From IMG/VR virus record IMGVR_UViG_3300037502_002993, positions 156,599-220,598 of that record: a stretch of DNA of 64,000 bases. One strand, written 5' to 3'. Positions within the stretch are counted from its first letter, which is position 1; every line of letters starts with the position of its first letter. Of this stretch, positions 26,213-33,736 are shown piece after piece. The notes beneath the pieces are model-generated. The model was given only the letters and a program-made list of their open reading frames with translations. It ran no database searches and was not told the DNA's origin. The translations under genes and the position numbers were made by a program. This stretch comes from a virus.

Positions 26213-26611
26213 CTACCACTCCACCCAATTGGGGTTAGAATAACCCTCCTTACCGGTAGTGGGCTGACGAAGTCCCCGAACGTAGGTGTCTTTAATGTTC
26301 TTGGATTGCGTTTCCCACTTGAGGTTACTCTTGGCATTATTCAACCGATCGTCATCTTGATGACATCCTACCTCGCCCGCTTTAGGGGGACCATAGAACG
26401 CACGACAGACTAAATCATGCACATAGCAGAGTTTCCTTCCTTCCCCTACCTTCACACTCACACGACGATACTGCCCCGCAACTCCCCCCAATGTAATCTT
26501 CTCACTCTCCTTAAGAAACACCTCTCCCTTTTTATTGACCAGTACCTGGGGATAGCCCGGCACTGTGTAAAACCCTTTGGGCTTCTCTACCGCCTTGGGT
26601 GTGAAGGCCAT
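26213..26611 (-). CDS. HNH homing endonuclease (free-standing)
   Basis: 132 aa. The HNH_3-type core is visible: VHDLVCRAFYG, then CHQDDDRLNNAKSNLKWETQ and SKNIKD, where the His and paired Asn positions form the beta-beta-alpha metal site. The N-terminal 40 residues (YTVPGYPQVLVNKKGEVF) resemble the short NUMOD4-like strand module that precedes HNH in phage homing enzymes. It lies directly downstream of the major capsid operon and is not inside an intron, so it is a free-standing mobile endonuclease that would target a related phage's allele of this region. Confidence 0.85.
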   Translation of the reverse strand: MAFTPKAVEKPKGFYTVPGYPQVLVNKKGEVFLKESEKITLGGVAGQYRRVSVKVGEGRKLCYVHDLVCRAFYGPPKAGEVGCHQDDDRLNNAKSNLKWETQSKNIKDTYVRGLRQPTTGKEGYSNPNWVEW

Positions 26612-26635
26612 GTCTCCCCCTTGTTCTTAACGGCA

Positions 26636-26663
26636 GAATGGCCGCCCCGGAGGGCGGCCATTC
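26636..26663. terminator. Long hairpin after the capsid and Ig-like reading frame
   Basis: GAATGGCCGCCC and GGGCGGCCATTC pair perfectly (12 bp) around CGGA. It stands 16 nt beyond the stop of the Ig-like frame, not after the capsid stop, which indicates that the capsid transcript includes the Ig-like sequence. It has no U-tract, so it may also stabilise the mRNA 3' end. Confidence 0.65.
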
Positions 26664-26679
26664 CATGGCACCACTCATC

Positions 26680-26967
26680 TTAGAGTTCCGAATACCGAGG
26701 AGTGCCGTCTTCCGTTGTTCGCATCTCCCCGTCTTCGGTTAACCGAAGCTCTACCACAGTCACCTCGGCTTCCAGTCCAGCCACCCGCAGCGTAACACTA
26801 CCAGGCGCCAGTGCAGTGACCACCCCACTGGAGTCGACAATGGCGGTACCATCATCAGGTTCCAACATCCAAGTAACATCACTCGGAGTGTTTCCCACCT
26901 CATCGGTAAGGGAGAACGCTTGGCTCTCCCCAACGGTCAATGTTACTGCTGTGGGCTCTAAGGTGAG
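26680..26967 (-). CDS. In-frame Ig-like (Big_2) extension behind the capsid stop codon
   Basis: After the capsid stop TAA (26970-26968) the same frame stays open for 95 codons, starting LTLEPTAVTLTVGESQAF. The pattern of V-T-L-T-V-G-E-S, W at the core, D-S-S-G-V-V-T-A-L-A-P-G and S-V-T-L-R-V-A-G is a textbook bacterial Ig-like group 2 domain. The tail (MRTTEDGTPRYSEL) is charged. There is no ATG and no ribosome site before the domain; the first possible start, TTG at 26940, would cut off its first strand. The capsid protein ends in a Pro/Glu-rich linker, as expected before an appended domain. The likeliest reading is stop readthrough giving a minor extended capsid protein. A recently interrupted fusion is the alternative. 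Confidence 0.75.
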   Translation of the reverse strand, partial: LTLEPTAVTLTVGESQAFSLTDEVGNTPSDVTWMLEPDDGTAIVDSSGVVTALAPGSVTLRVAGLEAEVTVVELRLTEDGEMRTTEDGTPRYSEL

Positions 26968-29229
26968 TTAACCCGCAGGCGGCTCTTCTACCGGCTCTTC
27001 CGGAGTGGTCGGAGCTGCGCTGCCACCGCCGATACGGGCGTTGAACTGCGACAGGCTCATGACCTCTTCCAGACCTTCCACGTCGATCTCCAGCGCGAAC
27101 GGGATGTTGTTGACGTGCAGGTTGAAGGGCACGGCGGCGATCTCACGAGAGATCTGACCATGACGAGAGATCGGCAGGTCGGCCACGATGGTCGGCACGT
27201 AGTAGAAGGTACCCCAGTTCAGGATATCGTTCTCCACGGGCTTCTCACGGGTCAGGATGACCACGATCTTACCGTCCATCCGCTCGTTGTTGGTGGCAAC
27301 GATGTCGTACTTCAGGTAGGCACCGAGGGCACGGTCGTCACCAGAGTGCATCAGGTAGTTGGCGATATCAGAAGAGGTCAGGATGACCGCCTTCGGACGC
27401 TCGTCAGCATTGCCGGTGATGGTCTGGAACGCCGCCTGGATGTTCGAGTCGCGATAAGCGGTGAACATCATGGAGCGGATCACGTTCAGGATGGACTCAC
27501 AGACATCCTTGAAGCGGTCTTGGCTCTTGATGGAGTCGACTGCATCACGCAGATCCAGAGACGCATGACGGTAGGTCGGACGCATCACGGCGGACAGAGC
27601 CCCTTCCACCTGACCGAACTTCGGACGGGTGAAACCAGCACCTACGTACTCACGCAGCTGGGCACAGTAGTTCAGCAGGCGAGTCACGGCGTTGGCGGAG
27701 TTGCGCACGTTGGTGGCGGCGGTCAGGAACTTGACCACATCGCCCGGACCGGCTTCGTCCATGGTGGACATCGGCAGGGTGATCGGCGCATGCATCGGGA
27801 TCGGGTAGCGGAACTGCAGGGCACGGGTCTGCAGCAGCTGACCGCGGTTACGACGGTTGGTGTTGGTGAAACGGGCGTCGAGCTCGTAGCCCACCACAGC
27901 CATGTCACCGAGGGCAGTGATCATAGCGGCAACCGCACCGCCGGTCAGGGCCAGAGAGGTACCTTCCTCGTCGTACACGCGGCTGACTTCCACCGGGCTC
28001 GGGGAGAGGTACAGGCTGCCCTTGGACAGGGACACAGTACCGGACATCTGCACGGACACACGAACGCTCCAACCAGCCGGAACGTTTGCCAGGGCAGTGC
28101 CTTCCACGGTGGTGGTGTCGGCAGTGATCAGCAGGTCGTCTGACATGAACGCCAGGTTGGCGTTACGGGTATCAGACTGCAGGGCCGGTTGGAAGACAGC
28201 GGTCGGCATACGGCGCACGTTGAAGCGCACCACGCCATCGCCAGTCTGCACATACAGGCTCTTCAGCCACATGGCGCTGTCCAGGGTATCGGAGATATCC
28301 AGGTAGTGGCCATTCAGCAGCTGCTGCTGGTTGGAGATACCGATCAGGTTCAGCTTGGTGTTCGGACGCAGCGGAGCAGTGCGCACCGGGCCGGTGTTGG
28401 GGTGCTCGACTTCGATCGGCGCGACCAGGCCTGCCGGGATGAAGTACTGGGTGTTGTCATCCTGCTCGTTGACCACCGGGATACAGGCAGTGCTGAAGTC
28501 TTCCAGAATGGACGGATCACGGAAGGCTTCGACCAGGTTGACTTCCTGGGTGTCGAACAGCGCGCCAGTGGTCTGGTGATAGACATCACGCATCACGGCG
28601 ACGTAGGTCAGGTTCTGGGTCACACCACCTTCGGTCGGGTTCACGACCACGGTCGGGTAGGCGGCTTCACCGAAGGCATCCTGACGGGCGGCGGTCAGGC
28701 TGTAGCCGACAGAGACCACACGGAAGTCACGCTGGGACTTCTCGTTGTAGTTCTCCATGGCGGCTTTGGCATCGGAAACGGTCATCAGAGAACCAGCCGG
28801 GCCATCCAGCATCGGACGCACGTTGATCACGTTCGGATCAGCGGATTCCACAGCCACGGCCATCTTGGCCATGTTGTTGCGCCACTGGCGGGCGTTGGTC
28901 AGCGCCGCTTGGGTCAGCAGGGCGGCAGTGATCTGGTTGGAGGCCACGCGATCGGCATCAGCACCACGACCCTGGTTGTAGTGCTCAAAGCCCACGCTCG
29001 GATCACCGAGGATGTCTTCCAGCGCACGGTACATACCCTGGATCTCTTCACCCAGGTGACCATCGACGTCGCCGAAACCTTCCAGGGCGGCGGAGAAGTG
29101 CTCAGCGCCAACGCTCAGTTGACCGGCTTGGGTGCCGTCGATCTGCTCGTAGGACTTGGCGAAGGCGCTCAGGTTAAAGTGGGCAGACGTGCGATCCCGC
29201 TTGCCCATCAGGAAGTTCTTGATGCTCAT
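26968..29229 (-). CDS. Major capsid protein (phiKZ gp120-like)
   Basis: 753 aa from ATG at 29229 (MSIKNFLMGKRDRTSAHFNL), close to the size of phiKZ gp120. The codon usage is the most biased in the window (GC-rich third positions, very long antisense open frames), as expected of the most abundant protein. A helical, acidic N-terminal region ends at AVAVE (residues 124-128), a plausible prohead-protease site of the [AGS]-V-E type. The remainder is the capsid fold with its decorated loops. The C-terminus is a linker, APTTPEEPVEEPPAG, followed by TAA and an in-frame Ig-like domain. Identification rests on size, bias and family resemblance. Confidence 0.88.
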   Translation of the reverse strand: MSIKNFLMGKRDRTSAHFNLSAFAKSYEQIDGTQAGQLSVGAEHFSAALEGFGDVDGHLGEEIQGMYRALEDILGDPSVGFEHYNQGRGADADRVASNQITAALLTQAALTNARQWRNNMAKMAVAVESADPNVINVRPMLDGPAGSLMTVSDAKAAMENYNEKSQRDFRVVSVGYSLTAARQDAFGEAAYPTVVVNPTEGGVTQNLTYVAVMRDVYHQTTGALFDTQEVNLVEAFRDPSILEDFSTACIPVVNEQDDNTQYFIPAGLVAPIEVEHPNTGPVRTAPLRPNTKLNLIGISNQQQLLNGHYLDISDTLDSAMWLKSLYVQTGDGVVRFNVRRMPTAVFQPALQSDTRNANLAFMSDDLLITADTTTVEGTALANVPAGWSVRVSVQMSGTVSLSKGSLYLSPSPVEVSRVYDEEGTSLALTGGAVAAMITALGDMAVVGYELDARFTNTNRRNRGQLLQTRALQFRYPIPMHAPITLPMSTMDEAGPGDVVKFLTAATNVRNSANAVTRLLNYCAQLREYVGAGFTRPKFGQVEGALSAVMRPTYRHASLDLRDAVDSIKSQDRFKDVCESILNVIRSMMFTAYRDSNIQAAFQTITGNADERPKAVILTSSDIANYLMHSGDDRALGAYLKYDIVATNNERMDGKIVVILTREKPVENDILNWGTFYYVPTIVADLPISRHGQISREIAAVPFNLHVNNIPFALEIDVEGLEEVMSLSQFNARIGGGSAAPTTPEEPVEEPPAG

Positions 29230-29331
29230 GTGGTATACCTTTTGCAAAAGGATTGGTATGTTGAAGAAACGTTTGAGTTTGCTTACCGTTCTCTGTAATC
29301 ACCACCTTTATGTCAGTATCAAGGAATGACC

Positions 29332-29931
29332 TCAATCCAACGGCAGGGATTTCAGATAATAGGAAAACAAATTGGTCTTGCTCATTCGTTCAAAGGAGAA
29401 CGTGTGCAGGACCTGAGCGATCATCGCATCGAAGAACGCTCGATTGTACGAGAGCTGCATGCTGTCAGGATCGCCTTCTTCATGGCGTGACCTCTGCCAC
29501 ACCACGACCCAGAACGTCTCGTCTACCACATCCAGGGAGTATACAGGAATGGTTACCGCATCTCCCATTTGGAAATCTGTTTCATACCGTAGTTGCAGGG
29601 TTTCTACCCGCTGTTGAACACGATCCTTAAGCGGCTCGTCATCCAGCAGTTGTTTCAGTGGTGAGGGCACCAACTGAATGTCCAGTTCTCGATCAAACGA
29701 GAAGGGGAAGTAACGCATCCCGAGTTCAATATCCGCTAGATCATCCGCACTGAGGACCTTGGTCATGCGGTTGATGGAGCGGAGTTCTTGGAGTGACACC
29801 CCTTCGTCTTTAAGACTTCGGTAGGTGTCATCAGAAATCACCAAGACCTGTGGCATGGCCAAGACTCCCATCGGGGCACCTGCCCCAGTGCATGAAAAAC
29901 AACAGTTGTCATCATACAGTAAGGATTTCAC
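29332..29931 (-). CDS. Protein of unknown function upstream of the capsid gene
   Basis: 199 aa from GTG at 29931. The N-terminus has an odd CFSCTGAGAP stretch; an internal ATG giving MPQVLVISDDTYRSLKDEGV would be a shorter start. It has an acidic, mixed alpha/beta composition with a Trp-rich strand (FWVVVWQRSRH) and no known motif. It is divergent from the helicase gene and lies about 100 nt upstream of the capsid start, so it may share the capsid transcript. A head-assembly role is only a guess. Confidence 0.65.
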   Translation of the reverse strand: MKSLLYDDNCCFSCTGAGAPMGVLAMPQVLVISDDTYRSLKDEGVSLQELRSINRMTKVLSADDLADIELGMRYFPFSFDRELDIQLVPSPLKQLLDDEPLKDRVQQRVETLQLRYETDFQMGDAVTIPVYSLDVVDETFWVVVWQRSRHEEGDPDSMQLSYNRAFFDAMIAQVLHTFSFERMSKTNLFSYYLKSLPLD

Positions 29932-30022
29932 CCATGGTAGTTTCCTGCGCTTTGGATAAAATACGCTCTGCTGTGATAGTCTGCTAAAGGGGTCCGTCTA
30001 TTGCATAAGGAGAGTCCACTTG

Positions 30023-31558
30023 ATGTTTTCCCCCAAACAATTGCTGGTTCACTGCATTACACTGGCATGCTTTGAACACCGGGAAGGGGTATCGACCTCT
30101 CCCTCGAAAGAACTCGTTGAAAATGTGATTGCCTCACTCCCCATTCCTGAGGCCACCGTAGACCACGATCATGGACGCCAGACCTTTTTGGAGCTACGTG
30201 GGTATGTAATGTGGCTAAACGCGAGAGGGAAAGGGGACTTCCCCACTGAACAGGAGGTGTTACAAAACGTTCAGATTGCCTGTCGTGAAGAGACCTACCT
30301 GTACGAGGCCATTGCCTCTCCGTTGCTTGAGAAACACAAGAACGTCAAAGAAACCGTTAAGATCATCCAGAGTTACCGTAATAAGCTTAGCCAATACCTG
30401 AATGAAGAGAAGATCCGTCAACTGATCAAAGAGTACCAAGGGAAGCTGCTCTTTAAACGCGACCAGTATGACGTAACAGAAACCGTCAGAGAACTCCAAG
30501 AGAAGCTAGAGCCACTGATTGCCATTCGCGGTAAGCAGTCTCACCCCTCACTGATGGGGGAGATCGACTTTGGGAACGGAGAGTCTCTTACAGAAGGGTT
30601 TAATGAAGTCAAGGTCGCGGTATCCCCTGAAGGCGCCTTTAAGACCGGGTGGAAAGCACTCAATCGGATGCTGGGGCCCACTGGCGCAATCAAGCGGGGT
30701 GAGTGTGTGGTAGTGGGGGCGCTACAGCACAACTTCAAGTCCGGCTTTATGATGCTAATGTTCATCTTCTTTGCGATGTTCAATAAACCCTACATGCGCG
30801 ATAAGACCAAAAAACCCCTGTTATACTTTATTTCCTTTGAGAACTCGATCTCTGAGAACCTGTTAACCATCTATAAGTACCTCAAAGAGAATGAGACAGG
30901 GGTGGCGGTGGTGGATAGCCAAGTCAACCCCGATGAAGCAGCAAAGTACGTAGCGGAACAGTTGCGTAAGACGGGGTATGAGCTACGCATGGATCGGTTT
31001 GATCCCACTGAGTTTACCTGCAGTTCATTGATCGCGACACTGGATGGTCTGTCGGCTGATGGGTATGAGATCCACGCGCTCTTTATTGATTACTTGAACA
31101 TGATCAATAAGGCAGGCCTTGAAGCCAAAACCATCGGGGAAGATATCCGTCTGGCATTTCGTCGCGTCAGAAACTTTTGTGCGCCTAGAGGCATCACCTT
31201 TATTTCTCCTCACCAGCTCAGTACAGAGGCACTTCAGCTCACCCGTGAGAATGTGGAAGACTTCGTTAAGGTGGTAGCCAACAAGGGGTATTACGACGGC
31301 TCTAAACGCTTGACACAGGAACCAGATCTGGAGATTTTCCTCCACATCGTCGAAGTCAACGGAGAGAAGTTCTTAACCGTTGCACGGGGTAAACACCGTG
31401 GGACGTCTATCACACCGATGAAAGACCTTTATTTCGTTCTTCCATTCCGTCCCATCGGCACCATCCCTTGGGATGTGGATAAGGAAGATGAAATCACCCT
31501 CAGCGTACCGGGGGGAGGTCCTGTCGGTAGTGGGCAGGAAGAACCCTGGTGGATGTAA
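30023..31558 (+). CDS. DnaB-like replicative helicase
   Basis: 511 aa from ATG at 30023, with AAGGAGAG 8 nt upstream. Residues 1-180 are a helical N-terminal domain. The RecA-like core begins FKTGWKALNRMLGPTGAIKR, then GECVVVGALQHNFKSGF at about 228-243, which stands where DnaB has the Walker A loop but with QHNFKSG instead of GxxxxGKT/S. Walker B is HALFIDYLNMI (about 352-362), and FISPHQLS fits helicase motif H3 (sensor Gln). A disordered Gly/Pro tail ends the protein. It should unwind DNA at the phage fork. The altered Walker A keeps the lysine and is shared by some phage DnaB homologues. Confidence 0.8.
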   Translation: MFSPKQLLVHCITLACFEHREGVSTSPSKELVENVIASLPIPEATVDHDHGRQTFLELRGYVMWLNARGKGDFPTEQEVLQNVQIACREETYLYEAIASPLLEKHKNVKETVKIIQSYRNKLSQYLNEEKIRQLIKEYQGKLLFKRDQYDVTETVRELQEKLEPLIAIRGKQSHPSLMGEIDFGNGESLTEGFNEVKVAVSPEGAFKTGWKALNRMLGPTGAIKRGECVVVGALQHNFKSGFMMLMFIFFAMFNKPYMRDKTKKPLLYFISFENSISENLLTIYKYLKENETGVAVVDSQVNPDEAAKYVAEQLRKTGYELRMDRFDPTEFTCSSLIATLDGLSADGYEIHALFIDYLNMINKAGLEAKTIGEDIRLAFRRVRNFCAPRGITFISPHQLSTEALQLTRENVEDFVKVVANKGYYDGSKRLTQEPDLEIFLHIVEVNGEKFLTVARGKHRGTSITPMKDLYFVLPFRPIGTIPWDVDKEDEITLSVPGGGPVGSGQEEPWWM

Positions 31559-31585
31559 TCCCTCCTTTTGTAAGAGGATCGAATA

Positions 31586-31954
31586 ATGAAGACCCATCAA
31601 GAACCCCTAGTGATCATGGCAGAAAGCCGAGTGACTATGGTGCGAGATATCGTCTCTCGTGTCATGCAGGTTCCGTCTCAGGACCCGCCTCAGCATATTG
31701 AGATATTCACCTCAGGAGACTACAGCTACTTGCTGATGCTGTTGGTGTTTGAACTGGAGATTGCGCTTCAGGTGGAAACACCCACCAATGGGTTCAATAA
31801 TGCGGCTGAAGCCATGGCGCAACTACAACACCTCATCCAACATCACCACGGTGGTATCACCATTGATATCGCGGAGAAGGAACTACTGACCGTGAACCGC
31901 CGTTATCGGACGTTCCACACCGTAGGGCCTACTCTACTCTTTGTTGAACAGTAA
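31586..31954 (+). CDS. Protein of unknown function after the helicase
   Basis: 122 aa (MKTHQEPLVIMAESRVTMVR), 27 nt downstream of the helicase stop and probably on the same transcript. Mixed alpha/beta, with a hydrophobic helix (YSYLLMLLVFELEIAL) and His-rich LQHLIQHHHGG. No signal peptide or known motif. It may be a helicase partner given its position, which is not testable from sequence alone. Confidence 0.65.
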   Translation: MKTHQEPLVIMAESRVTMVRDIVSRVMQVPSQDPPQHIEIFTSGDYSYLLMLLVFELEIALQVETPTNGFNNAAEAMAQLQHLIQHHHGGITIDIAEKELLTVNRRYRTFHTVGPTLLFVEQ

Positions 31955-31970
31955 GGCATGCACCATACTA

Positions 31971-31992
31971 CCGGGGGCCTTTGGGTCCCCGG
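31971..31992 (+). terminator. Rightward terminator
   Basis: CCGGGG and CCCCGG pair around an imperfect inner stem, followed by TTATGCCC. It ends the helicase transcript. Confidence 0.7.
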
Positions 31993-32036
31993 TTATGCCC
32001 TCGGCAACAAAAAAAAAGAAGACAGCGGCATAAAAG

Positions 32037-32056
32037 GCCCTCCCCGAAGGGAGGGC
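32037..32056 (-). terminator. Leftward terminator
   Basis: GCCCTCCC and GGGAGGGC pair around CGAA, with TTTTATGCCG following on the minus strand. A further A-rich run (AACAAAAAAAAAGAA) lies beyond it. The 90 nt from here to 32147 show no gene. Confidence 0.85.
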
Positions 32057-32146
32057 AAAACGAGTCACCACCCAAGAAGAAGGGAGACGTGCTTGCGATG
32101 AAGGTGTAACAACCTGCCAAAGGTGAAGCAAACACGCTCCATACTA

Positions 32147-32452
32147 TCATTTCTTGCCAAGTAGTGAGGTTTCGATAAAGGCCCTTAAGTTATACTCCCT
32201 TAAGGTGGGGTTTTGGTACATGGGGTCGAACAGTTCTGCTTGATGGAGATAACTGGCTACAGCATGGAGTTGTCGGTCAGTGAGTCGGTACTCACTCACC
32301 ACACGCTGGGCGGTATCACTGCTGGATTCTGCAGGACTTGGCCAGATCAGCCAACTCACAGCAATTGCGAGGAAGAAGATCAAATAGCACGCCATCAACT
32401 CCTTGCGAATGGCTTTACGTTCCAGGGCATTCTGGTAGTTAGTTTTTCTCAT
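32147..32452 (-). CDS. Single-span membrane protein, unknown function
   Basis: 101 aa. A basic N-terminus (MRKTNYQNALERKAIRKE) precedes one membrane span (CYLIFFLAIAVSWLIW, about residues 22-37). A charged, mostly helical domain of about 60 residues follows, predicted outside the cytoplasm by the positive-inside rule. No known motif. It is the last gene of a three-gene leftward run with 32467 and 33053. Confidence 0.65.
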   Translation of the reverse strand: MRKTNYQNALERKAIRKELMACYLIFFLAIAVSWLIWPSPAESSSDTAQRVVSEYRLTDRQLHAVASYLHQAELFDPMYQNPTLREYNLRAFIETSLLGKK

Positions 32453-32466
32453 GAGGAAGTTCCTTA

Positions 32467-33030
32467 TTAGCTAACAGCGTGATGATTGCGCCGACTCTGG
32501 CGCAGGTACTTGGTTTTATTGCGAGTGGTGGATGCTTTGAACTTCAGGCTTTTTGTGGTGATCTGGTTCGTTGCGGTATCAATCTGTAGGAACTCATCAG
32601 AGAATCCCCGTTGATGGAGCGCCATGGCGATTTTGTACCAGGCTTCTTTTCCAGCATCAGTGATGATTACCTCACCGAGCTGGTAGGGAGTGGCATCACC
32701 ATAGCGGTAACGAAACCCCCCCTCTAGCAAAGGGACATGGATATCGGCACCTTGAAAATCCGTCAGGGTGTAGGAGACCTCCAAACGTTCAGGTTTATGG
32801 CGATAAGCCACCTCCAGAACATGCAGAGAATCATCCGGGATAAAGTCCGTGGTAATAGTGCCCATCCCCCCACAATACCGAGAGACGTCACTAGACGACC
32901 CTCTCGCAATGCGAAAGATATCCCGCTTGGGGCAGTAACCCGCACCAATAGAAAGGTTCGGTTGGCGAGGTTGGGCCACCGTAACGTGGAATGGCGTAAT
33001 GGTGATATTATCGAAGTGGTGCAGTTCCAT
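32467..33030 (-). CDS. Protein of unknown function
   Basis: 187 aa (MELHHFDNITITPFHVTVAQ). Beta-rich first 120 residues, a short helical segment (AGKEAWYKIAMALHQRGF) and a strongly basic C-terminal tail (STTRNKTKYLRQSRRNHH) that could bind nucleic acid. Its leader carries the AAAAATCAAAAAAG element, which overlaps the stop of the upstream gene. No family is recognised. Confidence 0.62.
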   Translation of the reverse strand: MELHHFDNITITPFHVTVAQPRQPNLSIGAGYCPKRDIFRIARGSSSDVSRYCGGMGTITTDFIPDDSLHVLEVAYRHKPERLEVSYTLTDFQGADIHVPLLEGGFRYRYGDATPYQLGEVIITDAGKEAWYKIAMALHQRGFSDEFLQIDTATNQITTKSLKFKASTTRNKTKYLRQSRRNHHAVS

Positions 33031-33040
33031 AAGGACGGTC

Positions 33041-33058
33041 CTTTTTTGATTTTTAACG
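33041..33058 (-). promoter_or_regulatory. AAAAATCAAAAAAG leader element, copy 3
   Basis: Lies 11 nt before the ATG of the gene at 32467-33030 and just upstream of GGACC. The element overlaps the stop codon of the preceding gene, so it acts at the transcript or translation level, not as a distant promoter. Confidence 0.45.
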
Positions 33059-33553
33059 AGTCGGGCTGTAGTGGAAGGGAATGGCGTAGTCCGGTGTCAA
33101 CAGCACGTAGGGATTAGTTAGTTCCCAATCCCTTTTCAACGCTTCGGCCCACTTTTTATCGGGATAGCGCACTCGCAGGCGATAATGGTGGAGGCGATAC
33201 AGATCCCCACTGCGGTTGATCAGGACTCCTACCATTTCTGACAGCAGTCGATCTTCCACACGGGTAAGCTTGTCTTCTGGGCGGTTTACCGCCCCCATCA
33301 TGCCGTTTGCCGAGAGAAAGCGGACTAATTCCTCCAGGTGTTCATCCTTAATGGACTCAGATGGCTCTGTAAGCTCGTCTGAGGAACGTTCGGTGGCGTC
33401 CCTGGGGGTATGTACCGGGGTGGGGTCATAAAGGCGCTCAGCGCCAATACAGGGGGATTTACGGGACAGGGTGCGCTTGGCCGTGGTGTTGACCGCAGTG
33501 ATACCCGCCCAACCAATAACCAGCAAGACAAAGAAAGCGATTAAGAAAGGCAT
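33053..33553 (-). CDS. Membrane-anchored protein, unknown function
   Basis: 166 aa. An N-terminal hydrophobic segment (IAFFVLLVIGWAGITAV, residues 4-20) could be an uncleaved signal anchor. A disordered acidic stretch (about 45-75) is followed by a folded helical domain ending AIPFHYSPTR. No known motif. The TnpB element ends about 50 nt upstream of the ATG, so the native promoter region of this gene may have been displaced. Confidence 0.62.
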   Translation of the reverse strand: MPFLIAFFVLLVIGWAGITAVNTTAKRTLSRKSPCIGAERLYDPTPVHTPRDATERSSDELTEPSESIKDEHLEELVRFLSANGMMGAVNRPEDKLTRVEDRLLSEMVGVLINRSGDLYRLHHYRLRVRYPDKKWAEALKRDWELTNPYVLLTPDYAIPFHYSPTR

Positions 33554-33563
33554 GGGAAAACTC

Positions 33564-33578
33564 CTTTTTGATTTTTAG
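33564..33578 (-). promoter_or_regulatory. AAAAATCAAAAAG leader element, copy 4
   Basis: Minus-strand CTAAAAATCAAAAAG runs directly into the GGAG ribosome site of the gene at 33053-33553. It lies between the right end of the TnpB element and the start codon. Confidence 0.5.
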
Positions 33579-33601
33579 TGAGGTACTACCACCTTTAGGA
33601 T

Positions 33602-33736
33602 TTGACACTCCCCTAACTTCAGGGATTCCTGCTTCATCGAGCTGACTTACTCCCACTATTGCTGGAAGCAGAGGTCAATCTCCCCACAAGCATTTTAAGA
33701 GTCCGTATGCCCTACGGCCTCTGCTAAAGCCACTGT
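33602..33736 (-). ncRNA. Putative omega-RNA scaffold at the right end of the TnpB element
   Basis: Sequence 3' of tnpB is GC-rich and structured, and ends AATCCCTGAAGTTAGGGGAG followed by TGTCAA on the minus strand. In characterised IS605 elements the omega-RNA covers the 3' end of tnpB and this right end, and the next 16-20 nt outside the element act as guide. Here these would be the bases just below 33602, beginning near TCCTAAAGGTGG. The exact 5' end of the RNA and the guide boundary cannot be fixed by eye. Confidence 0.55.

Noticed and set aside
27115-29298. Two long plus-strand frames (342 and 369 codons) opposite the capsid gene
   Set aside because: Antisense shadows of the highly biased capsid codons; composition dominated by Gly, His, Val, Asp and Thr with no ribosome site.
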